NCBI GenBank assembly: GCA_013813135.1
Contig: JACCSF010000196.1
Coordinates: 1 to 19,906, forward strand
Reading direction: 5' to 3'
Length of the DNA stretch: 19,906 bases
Source: Thermoleophilaceae bacterium
GTDB taxonomy: Bacteria > Actinomycetota > Thermoleophilia > Solirubrobacterales > Thermoleophilaceae
The notes below the pieces were generated by a model. It was not told the origin of the DNA, ran no database searches, and saw only the letters and a program-made list of their open reading frames with translations. Below are positions 7,279-13,964 of this stretch, in pieces. A program made the position numbers and the translations under genes. Every line of letters begins with the position of its first letter. Position 1 is the first letter of the stretch.

Positions 7279-7768
7279 TCAGGCGCCCGCATTCTCGCTT
7301 CCGGACACAAGCGGTGAGGAGCACGGGCCGGATGGCGTGACCGTGGTGGCGTTCACCTGCAACCACTGCCCGTACGCGCTCGGCTGGCACGACCGCCTGC
7401 TCCAGGTGGCGCGCGACTACGACGGCGTGACCTTCCTGGCCGTCAACCCCAACGACGCCGAGCGCTACCCGGCCGACTCGTTCGACGCGATGAAGCAGCG
7501 CGTGCAGGCCGACGGCGGCTGGCCGCATCCCTACCTGCGCGACGAGACGCAGGAGGTGGCGCGCGCCTACGGCGCGCAGACGACCCCCGACGTGTTCGTG
7601 CTCGACGCGGACGGCCGGCTGCGCTACCGCGGCGCGCCGGACGCCGACCACCGCGACCCCGCGCAGAACGCGGTCTGGCTGCGCGAGGCGCTGGACGCCG
7701 TGGTGGCGGGCGAGGATCCCGCGCGGCCCCAGACCGAGCCGGTCGGCTGCAGCGTCAAGTGGAGGTGA
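7265..7768 (+). CDS. Redoxin (AhpC/TSA-like thioredoxin family) protein
   Basis: This 167-residue protein starts MNIGDQAPAFSLPDTSGEEH and carries the active-site CNHC (Cys32, Cys35) in VAFTCNHCPYALGWHDRL, NPNDAERYPADSFDAM, the cis-Pro segment TTPDVFV (Pro108) and the closing GCSVKW motif (161-166). It resembles a widespread group of cytosolic thioredoxin-fold proteins that share the CxHCP site and the GCSIKW end. The substrate is unknown. A strong AGGAGG precedes the ATG at 7265. It ends the helicase operon and overlaps the convergent HAD gene by 14 bp, leaving no room for a hairpin terminator between them. Confidence 0.9.
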   Translation: MNIGDQAPAFSLPDTSGEEHGPDGVTVVAFTCNHCPYALGWHDRLLQVARDYDGVTFLAVNPNDAERYPADSFDAMKQRVQADGGWPHPYLRDETQEVARAYGAQTTPDVFVLDADGRLRYRGAPDADHRDPAQNAVWLREALDAVVAGEDPARPQTEPVGCSVKWR

Positions 7769-8420
7769 TCGCGGCGACCGCGGCGGCGGTGTCCGTGAAG
7801 TCCTCCAGGTAGGCCTCCGGACCGGACGCGCGCAGCGCCTCGGGATCGGCGAAGCCGGTGGCCACGGCAACCGCGCGGGCGCCCGCTTCGTGCGCCGCGC
7901 GCACATCCAGCGGCGTGTCCCCGACCAGCACCGCGCCGGTTGGCTTTGCGTACTTGGCCGCCACCCGCTCGCATGCCACCGCCACCAGATCCGAGCGCTC
8001 CTCGTGCGGGTCGGAGCCGTACGCGCCGACCTCGAAGTCCAGCCATCGGTCGAGACCGAAGGCGCTCACCTTGATCACGGCGTTCGCCTGGATGTTGCCG
8101 GTGAGCAGCGACTGGATCACGTCGTGGCGGCCGTGCAGCTGCTCGAGCACCTCCGCCACGCCGGGGTAGGCGTAGCCCTCTGCACGCAGCGCCTCCTTGC
8201 GCAGCTCGAGCGCGCCGGCCAGCTCCTCCAGCACGCGCGGCAGGTGCTCGTCGTCGCCGGCCAGCATCGTGAGGGCGATCTGCTTGTCGGTGCGCCCCGC
8301 GTAGTCGACCGGTTCCGGGAGGCGGCCGACGACCGCCTCGAAAGCCTCCTCGAAGGCGTAGCGGCCGTGGCCGGCGGTGCGCACCAGCGTGCCGTCGACA
8401 TCCCAGAGCACCAGCAGCAC
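7755..8420 (-). CDS. HAD-family hydrolase (phosphoglycolate-phosphatase-like)
   Basis: Starting at GTG 8420 the 221-residue protein begins with the HAD motif I WDVDGTLV (nucleophile Asp7, Asp9), then a helical cap (FEEAFEAVVGRLPEPVDYAG, TMLAGDDEHLPRVLEELAG), motif II LLTGNI, the lysine region (IKVSAFGLD), and motif IV VLVGDTPLDVRAAHEAGA. It is a Mg-dependent phosphatase of the HAD-IA group; the physiological substrate is unknown. The GTG is chosen because motif I follows at once, and it overlaps the TAG of the upstream HAD gene (TAGTG), giving tight coupling. The frame is open further upstream but without homology. Confidence 0.88.
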   Translation of the reverse strand: MLLVLWDVDGTLVRTAGHGRYAFEEAFEAVVGRLPEPVDYAGRTDKQIALTMLAGDDEHLPRVLEELAGALELRKEALRAEGYAYPGVAEVLEQLHGRHDVIQSLLTGNIQANAVIKVSAFGLDRWLDFEVGAYGSDPHEERSDLVAVACERVAAKYAKPTGAVLVGDTPLDVRAAHEAGARAVAVATGFADPEALRASGPEAYLEDFTDTAAAVAAITST

Positions 8421-9025
8421 TAGCCGAGCTCCACGCCCAGCAGCCGCTCGAGCTCCGGCAGCGTCGTCTCGGCGCCGCGGTGCAGCAGCGCCGTCATCCC
8501 GACCGCCTCGGCTCCGTCGCAGTTCTCGCGCAGGTCGTCCACGAAGACGCACTCCTCGGGGGCGGCGCCGGCACGCTCGGCGCCCAGCAGGAAGATCTCG
8601 GGCTGCGGCTTGTGCATGCCCACGTCGCCGGAGATCACCACGCCGTCGAACAGCTCGGGGAAGGTGGCGCGGTCGTAGCGCCCCGCGCCCATCGAGTTGG
8701 ACACGAGCCCGGTGCGGATCCCCGCCGCCCGCGCGCGGCGGACGGCGCCGAGCATCCGCTCGTCCTCGCGCAGCGTGCCGAACATGCGGTCCACCAGGCC
8801 GGTGCGGTCGTCGATCTCGAGCAGCTCGCCGAAGCGCTCCCCGAACTCGTCTTCCGAGAGCGACCCGGTCTCGAGCCCGCGCACGAGCTCGCGCGCCCGC
8901 GGCTGCTCGCGGAACAGGCGCTTCACCGCGTCGGGGTCGAGCCCCTCGGCCACGCAGAAGTCGCGGAAGGAGTCGAAGACGTTGGTGGTGAGGACGCCCC
9001 CGAAGTCGAGCAGGAGCCCTTTCAT
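8420..9025 (-). CDS. HAD-IA family hydrolase
   Basis: This 201-residue protein begins MKGLLLDFGGVLTT, the DxGGV form of motif I seen in HAD-IA variant 3 (soluble-epoxide-hydrolase N-domain type). A helical cap follows, then motif II TGLVSNS, the lysine motif (GDVGMHKPQPEIFLLGAE) and motif IV CVFVDDLRENCDGAEAVG. The substrate is not evident. Its ATG overlaps the stop of the phosphotransferase gene (ATGA at 9022-9025), and a GAGGTGG lies upstream. It is the middle gene of a three-gene minus-strand operon with a second HAD protein downstream. Confidence 0.9.
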   Translation of the reverse strand: MKGLLLDFGGVLTTNVFDSFRDFCVAEGLDPDAVKRLFREQPRARELVRGLETGSLSEDEFGERFGELLEIDDRTGLVDRMFGTLREDERMLGAVRRARAAGIRTGLVSNSMGAGRYDRATFPELFDGVVISGDVGMHKPQPEIFLLGAERAGAAPEECVFVDDLRENCDGAEAVGMTALLHRGAETTLPELERLLGVELG

Positions 9026-10095
9026 CGGGCCAGCGCCACCTCGTGCGCCTTCTCCGCGAGCGCCGGCACGCCCTCGTCGAAGAGGGCCAGGTACTGGTCG
9101 TCGGAGGCGCCCATCGTGAAGCGCTTGTAGTTGCCCTCCATGAACACGGCGGCCTTCCACAGCGCCAGCGCCTGGTACCAATTGAGCGCGGAGACCGAGC
9201 GGCCGCTGCGCTCCTCGTAGCGGGCCGTCAGCTCCTCGCGGGTGAGGAAGCCGGTGCGCCTGGTGGCCGCGGACAGGCTCGAGAACGACATGTCGGCCGG
9301 GTCGTCCGGCTCCGCCCAGGTCACGGTGAGGTAACCCACGTCGGCGAGCGGATCGCCGATCGTGGACAGCTCCCAGTCGAAGATCGCCACGAGCCGCGCG
9401 GGTGCGCTGTCGCCGACCATCACGTTGCCGAGCCGGTAGTCGCCGTGCACGATCGTCGACTCCGGCGAGGCGGGCAGGTTGCGCGCCAGCCACTCGCCCA
9501 CTTCCTCCACGACCGGCAGCTCGCGCGTCTTGTTGAACTCCCACAGGCCGGTGAAGCGGCGCAGCTGGCGCTCGAGGTAGCCGGTCGGCTTCCCGTAGCC
9601 GTCGAGCCCGCAGGCGCGCCAATCGACCGCGTGCACCTCCACGAGCGCGTCCACCAGCTCCTCGGCGATCCGGCGGCGCTCGGCCTCGCTGTCGAGGGCG
9701 TCGGGGATGTCGCTCGTGATCACCCTGCCGTGCATCTCCTCCATCACGTAGAAGGGCACGCCGAGACCAGCCTCCTCGTCGCCCGTGGCCAGCACACGCG
9801 GCACGCGCACTGGGGTGCCCTCGAGCGCCCGCAGGAGGCGCGCCTCGCGTAGCACGTTGTGCGCCGACGGCGGCAGCGGGGGTCGCGGCGGTCTGCGCAG
9901 GACCACGCGGGCGTCGCCGCGTTCGACGAGGAACGTGAAGTTCGAGTGGCCCTCGCCGATCCGCTCAGCCTCGAGCCGGCCCGACCCGATGCCGTGCTCG
10001 TCGAGAAAGGCCTCGAGCGGCTCGCGCACGACCAGCGGGGCGTGCTCGAGCTGCCCGGCCTCCTGCGCGTTGTCCACGACGTCCCGCGAGCCCAT
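9022..10095 (-). CDS. Phosphotransferase family protein (APH/choline-kinase fold, ACAD10/11-like)
   Basis: This 357-residue protein has the aminoglycoside-phosphotransferase fold. It shows an ATP-loop region IGEGHSNFTFLVERG with VVLRRPP (65-70), the hinge FYVMEEMHGRV, the catalytic loop HGDYRLGNVMV (217-227, Asp219 and Asn224) and the metal motif FDWELSTIGDPLADVG (Asp240). This variant, with RRPP and WELSTIGDPLADVG, is the one usually found with acyl-CoA dehydrogenases and is thought to phosphorylate hydroxyacyl-CoA or related substrates. An antibiotic-resistance role is not implied. It starts at ATG 10095, with a TAGGAT box 10 nt upstream, and heads the operon with two HAD hydrolases. Confidence 0.9.
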   Translation of the reverse strand: MGSRDVVDNAQEAGQLEHAPLVVREPLEAFLDEHGIGSGRLEAERIGEGHSNFTFLVERGDARVVLRRPPRPPLPPSAHNVLREARLLRALEGTPVRVPRVLATGDEEAGLGVPFYVMEEMHGRVITSDIPDALDSEAERRRIAEELVDALVEVHAVDWRACGLDGYGKPTGYLERQLRRFTGLWEFNKTRELPVVEEVGEWLARNLPASPESTIVHGDYRLGNVMVGDSAPARLVAIFDWELSTIGDPLADVGYLTVTWAEPDDPADMSFSSLSAATRRTGFLTREELTARYEERSGRSVSALNWYQALALWKAAVFMEGNYKRFTMGASDDQYLALFDEGVPALAEKAHEVALAR

Positions 10096-10105
10096 GCGCG
10101 GCGGA

Positions 10106-10111
10106 ATCCTA
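10106..10111 (-). promoter_or_regulatory. Putative -10 box of the phosphotransferase/HAD operon
   Basis: On the minus strand this reads TAGGAT (TANNNT), ending 10 nt before the ATG at 10095. No Shine-Dalgarno is visible. Confidence 0.4.
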
Positions 10112-10180
10112 CGGACCGCACAGTCGAACCGCCCGACCCGCCCCTGCGTATCACCGCACCTATTGGCTTGACGCTGTGTC

Positions 10181-10186
10181 TAGGGT
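10181..10186 (+). promoter_or_regulatory. Putative -10 box of the secreted cupredoxin gene
   Basis: TAGGGT (TANNNT) lies 8 nt before the ATG at 10195, and there is no Shine-Dalgarno. The TTGACG at 10168-10173 is too close (7 nt) to be its -35. Confidence 0.45.
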
Positions 10187-10194
10187 TCCGACCG

Positions 10195-10794
10195 ATGCGA
10201 CTCAACCGACTGATCCTCGCCCCGCTGACCGCCGTCGCCGCCCTCGCGGTGGCAAGTCCCTCCCTGGCCGCCGACTTCGGCATCGCGGTGACCGATTTCA
10301 AGTTCACCCCCAAGCAGCAGAAGGTCGCGGTGGGCGACAAGGTCGTCTGGAGCTTCGACAACGGCGGACACAGCGCCACCTCGCTCCCGGACCAGCCGGA
10401 CTCCTGGGACTCGAAGGTCAGGGACACGGGCGCCACGTTCGAGAAGACCTTCACCAAGCCGGGCCGCTACCAGTACATCTGCACCCCCCATGAGAGCTTC
10501 ATGAAGGGCACGCTCGTGGTCGGCGAGGACGCCGTGGCCGACACGGTCGACAACTTCAAGACGAAGGTGAGCGATACGAAGGTCACGGTCAGCTTCAAGC
10601 TGAACGAGGCCGCCACGGCGACCTACAAGCTCACGGGTGCCGGCAAGCGCACGGTCAAGACCAAGCGGCTCAAGTCCGGCGCGCGGAGCATCACGGTGAA
10701 GGGCCTCAAGAAGGGCAGCTACAAGGGCGTTCTCACGCTCACGGACGACTTCGACAAGAAGGCCGTTCAGAAGAAGCCGTTCACGGTGCGCTGA
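10195..10794 (+). CDS. Secreted plastocyanin/azurin-like cupredoxin with a lysine-rich C-terminal domain
   Basis: The 199-residue protein starts with a Sec signal peptide (residues ~1-26, MRLNRLILAPLTAVAALAVA followed by SPSLAA). A cupredoxin domain (27-110) follows, with type-1 copper ligands His59 (NGGHSATS), Cys96, His99 and Met103 (YICTPHESFMKG). The remaining ~85 residues are a second, lysine-rich beta domain (TVSFKLNEAATATYKL, GLKKGSYKGVLTLTDDF) that resembles an Ig-like or adhesion fold. It should bind one copper outside the cell and carry electrons or hold copper; its partner is unknown. The start is the ATG at 10195 because the signal peptide begins there. It is a single gene, followed 71 bp later by an exporter. 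Confidence 0.92.
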   Translation: MRLNRLILAPLTAVAALAVASPSLAADFGIAVTDFKFTPKQQKVAVGDKVVWSFDNGGHSATSLPDQPDSWDSKVRDTGATFEKTFTKPGRYQYICTPHESFMKGTLVVGEDAVADTVDNFKTKVSDTKVTVSFKLNEAATATYKLTGAGKRTVKTKRLKSGARSITVKGLKKGSYKGVLTLTDDFDKKAVQKKPFTVR

Positions 10795-10843
10795 CGCGCC
10801 ACCAGTCGGCGCGCCCCTCGCCGGCGCGCTGACGCGTCACCAG
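10788..10843 (+). repeat. Imperfect 18-bp direct repeat (10788-10805 and 10826-10843)
   Basis: GCGCTGACGCGCCACCAG and GCGCTGACGCGTCACCAG differ at one base and start 38 bp apart. The first covers the cupredoxin stop codon; the second sits just before the exporter -10 box. Between them, 10809-10815 can pair with 10823-10829 (7-bp GC stem, 7-nt loop), but no T-run follows. Confidence 0.8.
10830..10839 (+). promoter_or_regulatory. Candidate operator palindrome before the MFS gene
   Basis: TGACGCGTCA is a perfect 10-bp palindrome ending 13 nt before the -10 box and covering the expected -35 (CTGACG, 10829-10834, 18-nt spacer). A one-mismatch copy is at 10792-10801. The placement would suit a repressor of the exporter. 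Confidence 0.4.
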
Positions 10844-10852
10844 CACTCAAAG

Positions 10853-10858
10853 TAACCT
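10853..10858 (+). promoter_or_regulatory. Putative -10 box of the MFS gene
   Basis: TAACCT (TANNNT) lies 7 nt before the GTG at 10866. There is no Shine-Dalgarno, consistent with a leaderless transcript. Confidence 0.5.
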
Positions 10859-10865
10859 GACCAAG

Positions 10866-12080
10866 GTGCTGCGCGCGCTGCGCCACCGGGACTTCCGGCT
10901 GTTATGGATCGGCCAGGCCGTCTCTCTGACCGGCGACGGCATCTACCTCGTCGCGATCGCCTGGCTCGTCTACGACATCTCGAACGAGCCGGGCGCGCTG
11001 GCCGTCGTCGGGTTCGCCTGGACGCTCCCGCAGGTGGCGGGGCTTCTGCTCGCCGGGGTACTGAGCGACCGCTTCGAGCGGCGCCGGCTGCTGGTGATCG
11101 CCGATCTGATCCGCTGCGCGGCGATCGGCACGATCGCCGCGCTCGCGCTGGCCGGCTCGACGGAGATCTGGCACCTGGTTGTGCTGGTGGTCGTGTACGG
11201 GTTCGGGCAGGCGCTGTTCGCGCCCGCCTTCACCGCGATCGTGCCGGAGGTCGTCCCGCGCGAGGAGCTGCTCCAGGCCAACGCGCTGCGGGAGATGCTG
11301 GAGCCGATCGGAATGCGGTTCGCGGGCCCCGCGCTCGGCGGGGCGCTGATCGCACTCTTCGGAGTGGGCACGGCGTTCCTCGTCGACGCGATCACGTTCG
11401 CCGTCTCGGCGGTGGCGGTGATGGGCATCCGTCCGCGCCCGCCGCCGCGCTCCGAGCGCGGGTCGATGTGGCGCGACCTGGGCGAGGGCTTCGCGTACGT
11501 CCGCGCGCACGCCTGGCTCTGGGGCACGCTGGTGGGCGCCGCGCTGTTCCTGTTGTTCACGTTCGGCCCCTTCGAGGTGCTGCTGCCCTACATCATCAGG
11601 AACGAGCTCGGCGGTGGCGCCGAGACGTTCGGAATCGTGCTCGCCGCGGGGGGCGCCGGCTCGTTCTTCGGTGCCCTGCTGCTCGGCCGGACCGGGCTGC
11701 CGAGGCGCCACGTGACGTTCATGTGGTCCGCGTGGTGCGCCGGCGACGTGCTGTTCGTCGGGCTCGCGGTCGCCGGGGCCGCGTGGCAGATGTGCCTGAT
11801 CGCCTTCGTCGCGTTCGGCCTCGGGACGGCGGCGCTGGTGGTGTGGAACACGCTGATGAACACGCTGGTTCCGCCCGAGCTGCTGGGGCGTGTCTCGAGC
11901 TTCGACTGGTTCGTCTCGATCGGGCTGACGCCCCTGTCGTTCGCCATCACAGGGCCCGCGGCCGAGCTGCTGGGCGCCCGCACGACGCTCGGGGTCGCGG
12001 GCGCGCTGGGTGCGGCGACCTTCCTGTTCCTCTTCATCCCGGGCGTGCGCAACCCGGAGAGCGAGTTGCTCGCCCGCTAG
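10866..12080 (+). CDS. MFS transporter (EntS/MFS_3-like exporter)
   Basis: The 404-residue integral membrane protein has about 12 hydrophobic helices. It begins LRALRHRDFRLLWIGQAVSL and carries GDGIYLVAIAWLVYDIS and the inter-helix motif A form GVLSDRFERRRLLVIADLIR (about residues 64-83). The middle loop RPRPPPRSERGSMWRDLGEGFAYVRAH separates the two halves. The second-half motif PPELLGRVSSFDWFVSIGLTPLSFAITG is typical of the MFS_3 group, which includes siderophore and macrolide exporters. The substrate is unknown. It starts at GTG 10866 behind a TAACCT box and a palindromic operator candidate. Its TAG overlaps the convergent RpiB-like gene in a CTAG (12077-12080). Confidence 0.92.
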   Translation: MLRALRHRDFRLLWIGQAVSLTGDGIYLVAIAWLVYDISNEPGALAVVGFAWTLPQVAGLLLAGVLSDRFERRRLLVIADLIRCAAIGTIAALALAGSTEIWHLVVLVVVYGFGQALFAPAFTAIVPEVVPREELLQANALREMLEPIGMRFAGPALGGALIALFGVGTAFLVDAITFAVSAVAVMGIRPRPPPRSERGSMWRDLGEGFAYVRAHAWLWGTLVGAALFLLFTFGPFEVLLPYIIRNELGGGAETFGIVLAAGGAGSFFGALLLGRTGLPRRHVTFMWSAWCAGDVLFVGLAVAGAAWQMCLIAFVAFGLGTAALVVWNTLMNTLVPPELLGRVSSFDWFVSIGLTPLSFAITGPAAELLGARTTLGVAGALGAATFLFLFIPGVRNPESELLAR

Positions 12081-12514
12081 CGGATCTCGTCCAGGTGCTG
12101 GACGTTGGCCCGGTCGTCCGCCTCGTCGCTCGGCCCCGCTTCGAACCAGCCGTCGAGGATCTCCTCCAGCACCGCCGCGCTGGTGGTGCGCAGCGACAGG
12201 GCGAGCACGTTGGCGTCGTTCCAGCGGCGCGCCCCGCGGGCGGTCTCAGCGTCGGCGCACAGGGCCGCCCGGATGCCGGCCACCTTGTTGGCGGCGATCG
12301 AGGCGCCCGTTCCCGTCCAGCAGCAAACGACCGCCTGCTCGGCGCGTCCCTCGGCCACGTCGCGGGCGGCGTCCTCCGAGGCCCAGGCCCAGTCGTCGCG
12401 CTCCCCCTCGGCGAGCGCTCCGTGCAGCACAGGCTCGTGGCCGCGGCGGCGCAGCTCCTCGACCACCGCGTCCGCGACGCCGGTGCGCTCGTCGGCGGCC
12501 ACGGAGATCCTCAT
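12077..12514 (-). CDS. RpiB/LacA/LacB-family sugar-phosphate isomerase-like protein with altered active site
   Basis: This 145-residue protein begins MRISVAADERTG and carries the RpiB core CWTGTGASIAANKVAGIRAAL (65-85) and RWNDANVLALSLRTTS (97-112). RpiB proteins interconvert ribose-5-phosphate and ribulose-5-phosphate. The catalytic Cys aligns with Cys65 and is kept. However, the residue after the N-terminal Asp, usually His, is Glu9, and the ring-opening His before N-x-ANVL is Trp98. The substrate may therefore differ from ribose phosphate, or the sugar may be bound in open form. It starts at ATG 12514, 24 bp from the divergent glycosylase start. Confidence 0.85.
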   Translation of the reverse strand: MRISVAADERTGVADAVVEELRRRGHEPVLHGALAEGERDDWAWASEDAARDVAEGRAEQAVVCCWTGTGASIAANKVAGIRAALCADAETARGARRWNDANVLALSLRTTSAAVLEEILDGWFEAGPSDEADDRANVQHLDEIR

Positions 12515-12521
12515 CGCGGGC

Positions 12522-12531
12522 AGCCTACTCT
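12522..12531. promoter_or_regulatory. Overlapping divergent -10 boxes of the isomerase and glycosylase genes
   Basis: The sequence AGCCTACTCT reads TAGGCT on the minus strand (12527 to 12522) and TACTCT on the plus strand (12526-12531), so the two boxes share the TA at 12526-12527. Each box ends exactly 7 nt before its start codon (ATG 12514 minus; ATG 12539 plus). Neither gene has a Shine-Dalgarno. Confidence 0.6.
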
Positions 12532-12538
12532 TGGGCCG

Positions 12539-13387
12539 ATGCCCGAGCTGCCCGAGGTCGAGATCACCGCGCGGCGCCTGTCGCGTGGGGCCGCCGGCGC
12601 GACCATCGAGTCCGCGCTGGCGCCCGGTATGGTCACGATGAAGACCTTCGACCCGCCGTTGGAAACACTGGCCGGGCGCACCATCGAGGGCGTGCGCCGG
12701 GCGGGCAAGATGCTGGTGGTCGACACCGGCGAGCTGGTCGTGCTGGTGCACCTGATGTCGGCCGGGCGCCTGCAGCTGTGGGACGCGCGCGCATCGCTGC
12801 GCGACCGCGCGTCGCGGCTGCTGATCCGGCTCGAGGGCACCAAGGAGCTGCGGCTGCGCGAGTTCGGCACACAGCAGCGGGCCTGGGCCAAGCTGCTGCC
12901 CGCGGAGGCGCTGGAGGCCGACGAGGCGGTGGTCACGCTCGGACCGGATGCCTTCCCGGCTCCAGCGGCGGAGGAGTTCGGCCGGCTGCTCGACCAGCCG
13001 CGGCACCTCCACCCGCTGCTGCGCGACCAGCGCACGATCGCCGGCATCGGCCGCTCCTGGGTCGACGAGCTGCTCTGGACCGCGCGGCTGTCGCCGTTCC
13101 AGACGGGCTCAGAGCTCGACGACGACGCGCGCGAGCGGCTGCGGGTGGCCTGCGACGAGGTGCTGGGCGGCGCGCTCGAGCACTACGAGCAGGCGATCGG
13201 GGACACCATCCCCGACAAGCTGCCGATGCCGCTCCAGGTGCACCGCCGCGCCGGCGAAGCCTGCCCCCGCTGTGGCGCGACCATCCAGGCGATCCACTTC
13301 AAGGACTACGTCATGTGCTACTGCCCGGAGGAGCAGACGGGTGGGCGCGTGCTCAAGGACAGGCGCCTGTCGCGCCTCCTGAAGTGA
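12539..13387 (+). CDS. Fpg/Nei-family DNA glycosylase (variant zinc finger)
   Basis: The 282-residue protein starts MPELPEVEITARRL, giving the catalytic N-terminal Pro2 (after Met removal) and Glu3, with the conserved Lys57 in GKMLVV and the HLMSAGRL segment (71-78). The H2TH region includes AGIGRSWVDELLWTARLSPFQ (168-188). The C-terminal zinc finger has CPRC (242, 245), then Cys260 and Cys262 in MCYCPEEQTGG. Compared with E. coli Fpg the third ligand aligns with Cys262, the fourth is replaced by Glu265, and Cys260 is extra; the conserved finger Arg is also missing. It should excise oxidised bases in base-excision repair. It is leaderless by the look of its promoter and divergent from the RpiB-like gene. 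Confidence 0.9.
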   Translation: MPELPEVEITARRLSRGAAGATIESALAPGMVTMKTFDPPLETLAGRTIEGVRRAGKMLVVDTGELVVLVHLMSAGRLQLWDARASLRDRASRLLIRLEGTKELRLREFGTQQRAWAKLLPAEALEADEAVVTLGPDAFPAPAAEEFGRLLDQPRHLHPLLRDQRTIAGIGRSWVDELLWTARLSPFQTGSELDDDARERLRVACDEVLGGALEHYEQAIGDTIPDKLPMPLQVHRRAGEACPRCGATIQAIHFKDYVMCYCPEEQTGGRVLKDRRLSRLLK

Positions 13388-13436
13388 CCATGTCGTCGAC
13401 GTCGGTCCGCAGCTTCAGCAGCGTGTAGTCGGCCAT
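13388..13436 (-). pseudogene. Possible 5' remnant of a cupin-type gene
   Basis: From ATG 13436 the minus strand encodes MADYTLLKLRTDVDDM, which resembles the opening of small cupin proteins common in this bacterial class (DYTL..L..V.D). The similarity stops where the glycosylase gene ends at 13387; the frame runs on antisense to it and stops at 13353. Only about 16 residues would remain of a protein that is normally well over 100. This is a short match from memory and could be chance. Confidence 0.3.
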
Positions 13437-13459
13437 GCGGGCATTATTTCCCCGCCGGG

Positions 13460-13927
13460 TCAACCCACAGTGAGGGTGCCCTCCATGCCCGCTTCCCTGT
13501 GGCCGTCGACCGGGCAGTAGAACTCGTATTTCCCCGCCTTGAGGTCCACCGTCACGTCGGCGGTCCCCTTCGTCAGGGTCTTGGTCTCCTCCTCGACACC
13601 CTTGCCCTCGACTTCCACGGCGTGGGGCACGGAGGAGGGGTTGTCCATGACGATCGTGACCTTGCCCGGCTTGGCGCTGAGCTCGGTCTCGTCGAACTTC
13701 AGGGCCCCGCCCGGGTCCGCGGTGAGCTTCAGCGACGTGGCAGCGCCTCCACCGCCACCCGTCTCGGTGGTGTCGGCGCCGTTGCCCTCTGCTCCCGAGG
13801 ACTCGCTGCCGGACGAGGAGCTATTGCCGGAATTGCCGCTGTCGTCGGAATCATCGCCGCCGCAACCTGCTGCGAGCAGCGCCAGAGTCGCGAGAACGGC
13901 CACCAGGATCAGGATCGGCTTGCGCAT
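13460..13927 (-). CDS. Cupredoxin lipoprotein of the sigma-factor operon
   Basis: Starting at ATG 13927 the 155-residue protein has a lipoprotein signal (MRKPILILVAVLATLALLAA then Gly-Cys; lipidated Cys22). A flexible Ser/Gly/Asp/Glu linker (23-63) follows, then a cupredoxin domain with copper ligands His102 (SSVPHAVEVEG), Cys138, His143 and Met148 (YCPVDGHREAGMEG). It should be tethered to the outer face of the membrane and bind copper. The open frame extends upstream to 14029, but that part overlaps the anti-sigma gene and lacks a signal. It lies 37 bp after the anti-sigma stop and is probably cotranscribed with the sigma factor. Confidence 0.92.
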   Translation of the reverse strand: MRKPILILVAVLATLALLAAGCGGDDSDDSGNSGNSSSSGSESSGAEGNGADTTETGGGGGAATSLKLTADPGGALKFDETELSAKPGKVTIVMDNPSSVPHAVEVEGKGVEEETKTLTKGTADVTVDLKAGKYEFYCPVDGHREAGMEGTLTVG

Positions 13928-13964
13928 GGACCGGTGTACGCAGCGCCCCGCCGACCGGTTCGGC

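Noticed and set aside
9022..10095. Aminoglycoside resistance gene
   Set aside because: The fold is APH-like, but the RRPP and WELSTIGDPLADVG variant belongs to the acyl-CoA-dehydrogenase-associated group.
10168..10173. TTGACG as a -35 box for the cupredoxin gene
   Set aside because: It is only 7 nt from the TAGGGT box, far from the usual ~17-nt spacer.
10809..10829. GC hairpin after the cupredoxin gene as an intrinsic terminator
   Set aside because: The stem is good, but no T-run follows and it lies between promoter-proximal repeats. It could be part of the operator instead.
10904..12538. Very long plus-strand open frame through the MFS gene and antisense to the isomerase, in frame with the glycosylase
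   Set aside because: It is a GC-rich shadow frame full of Arg/Ala/Gly. Only its last 282 codons (from 12539) show a real protein.
13437..13455. GCGGG/CCCGC hairpin between the glycosylase and cupredoxin lipoprotein genes as a terminator
   Set aside because: The stem is 5 bp with a 9-nt loop, and neither strand has a T-run at the right place.
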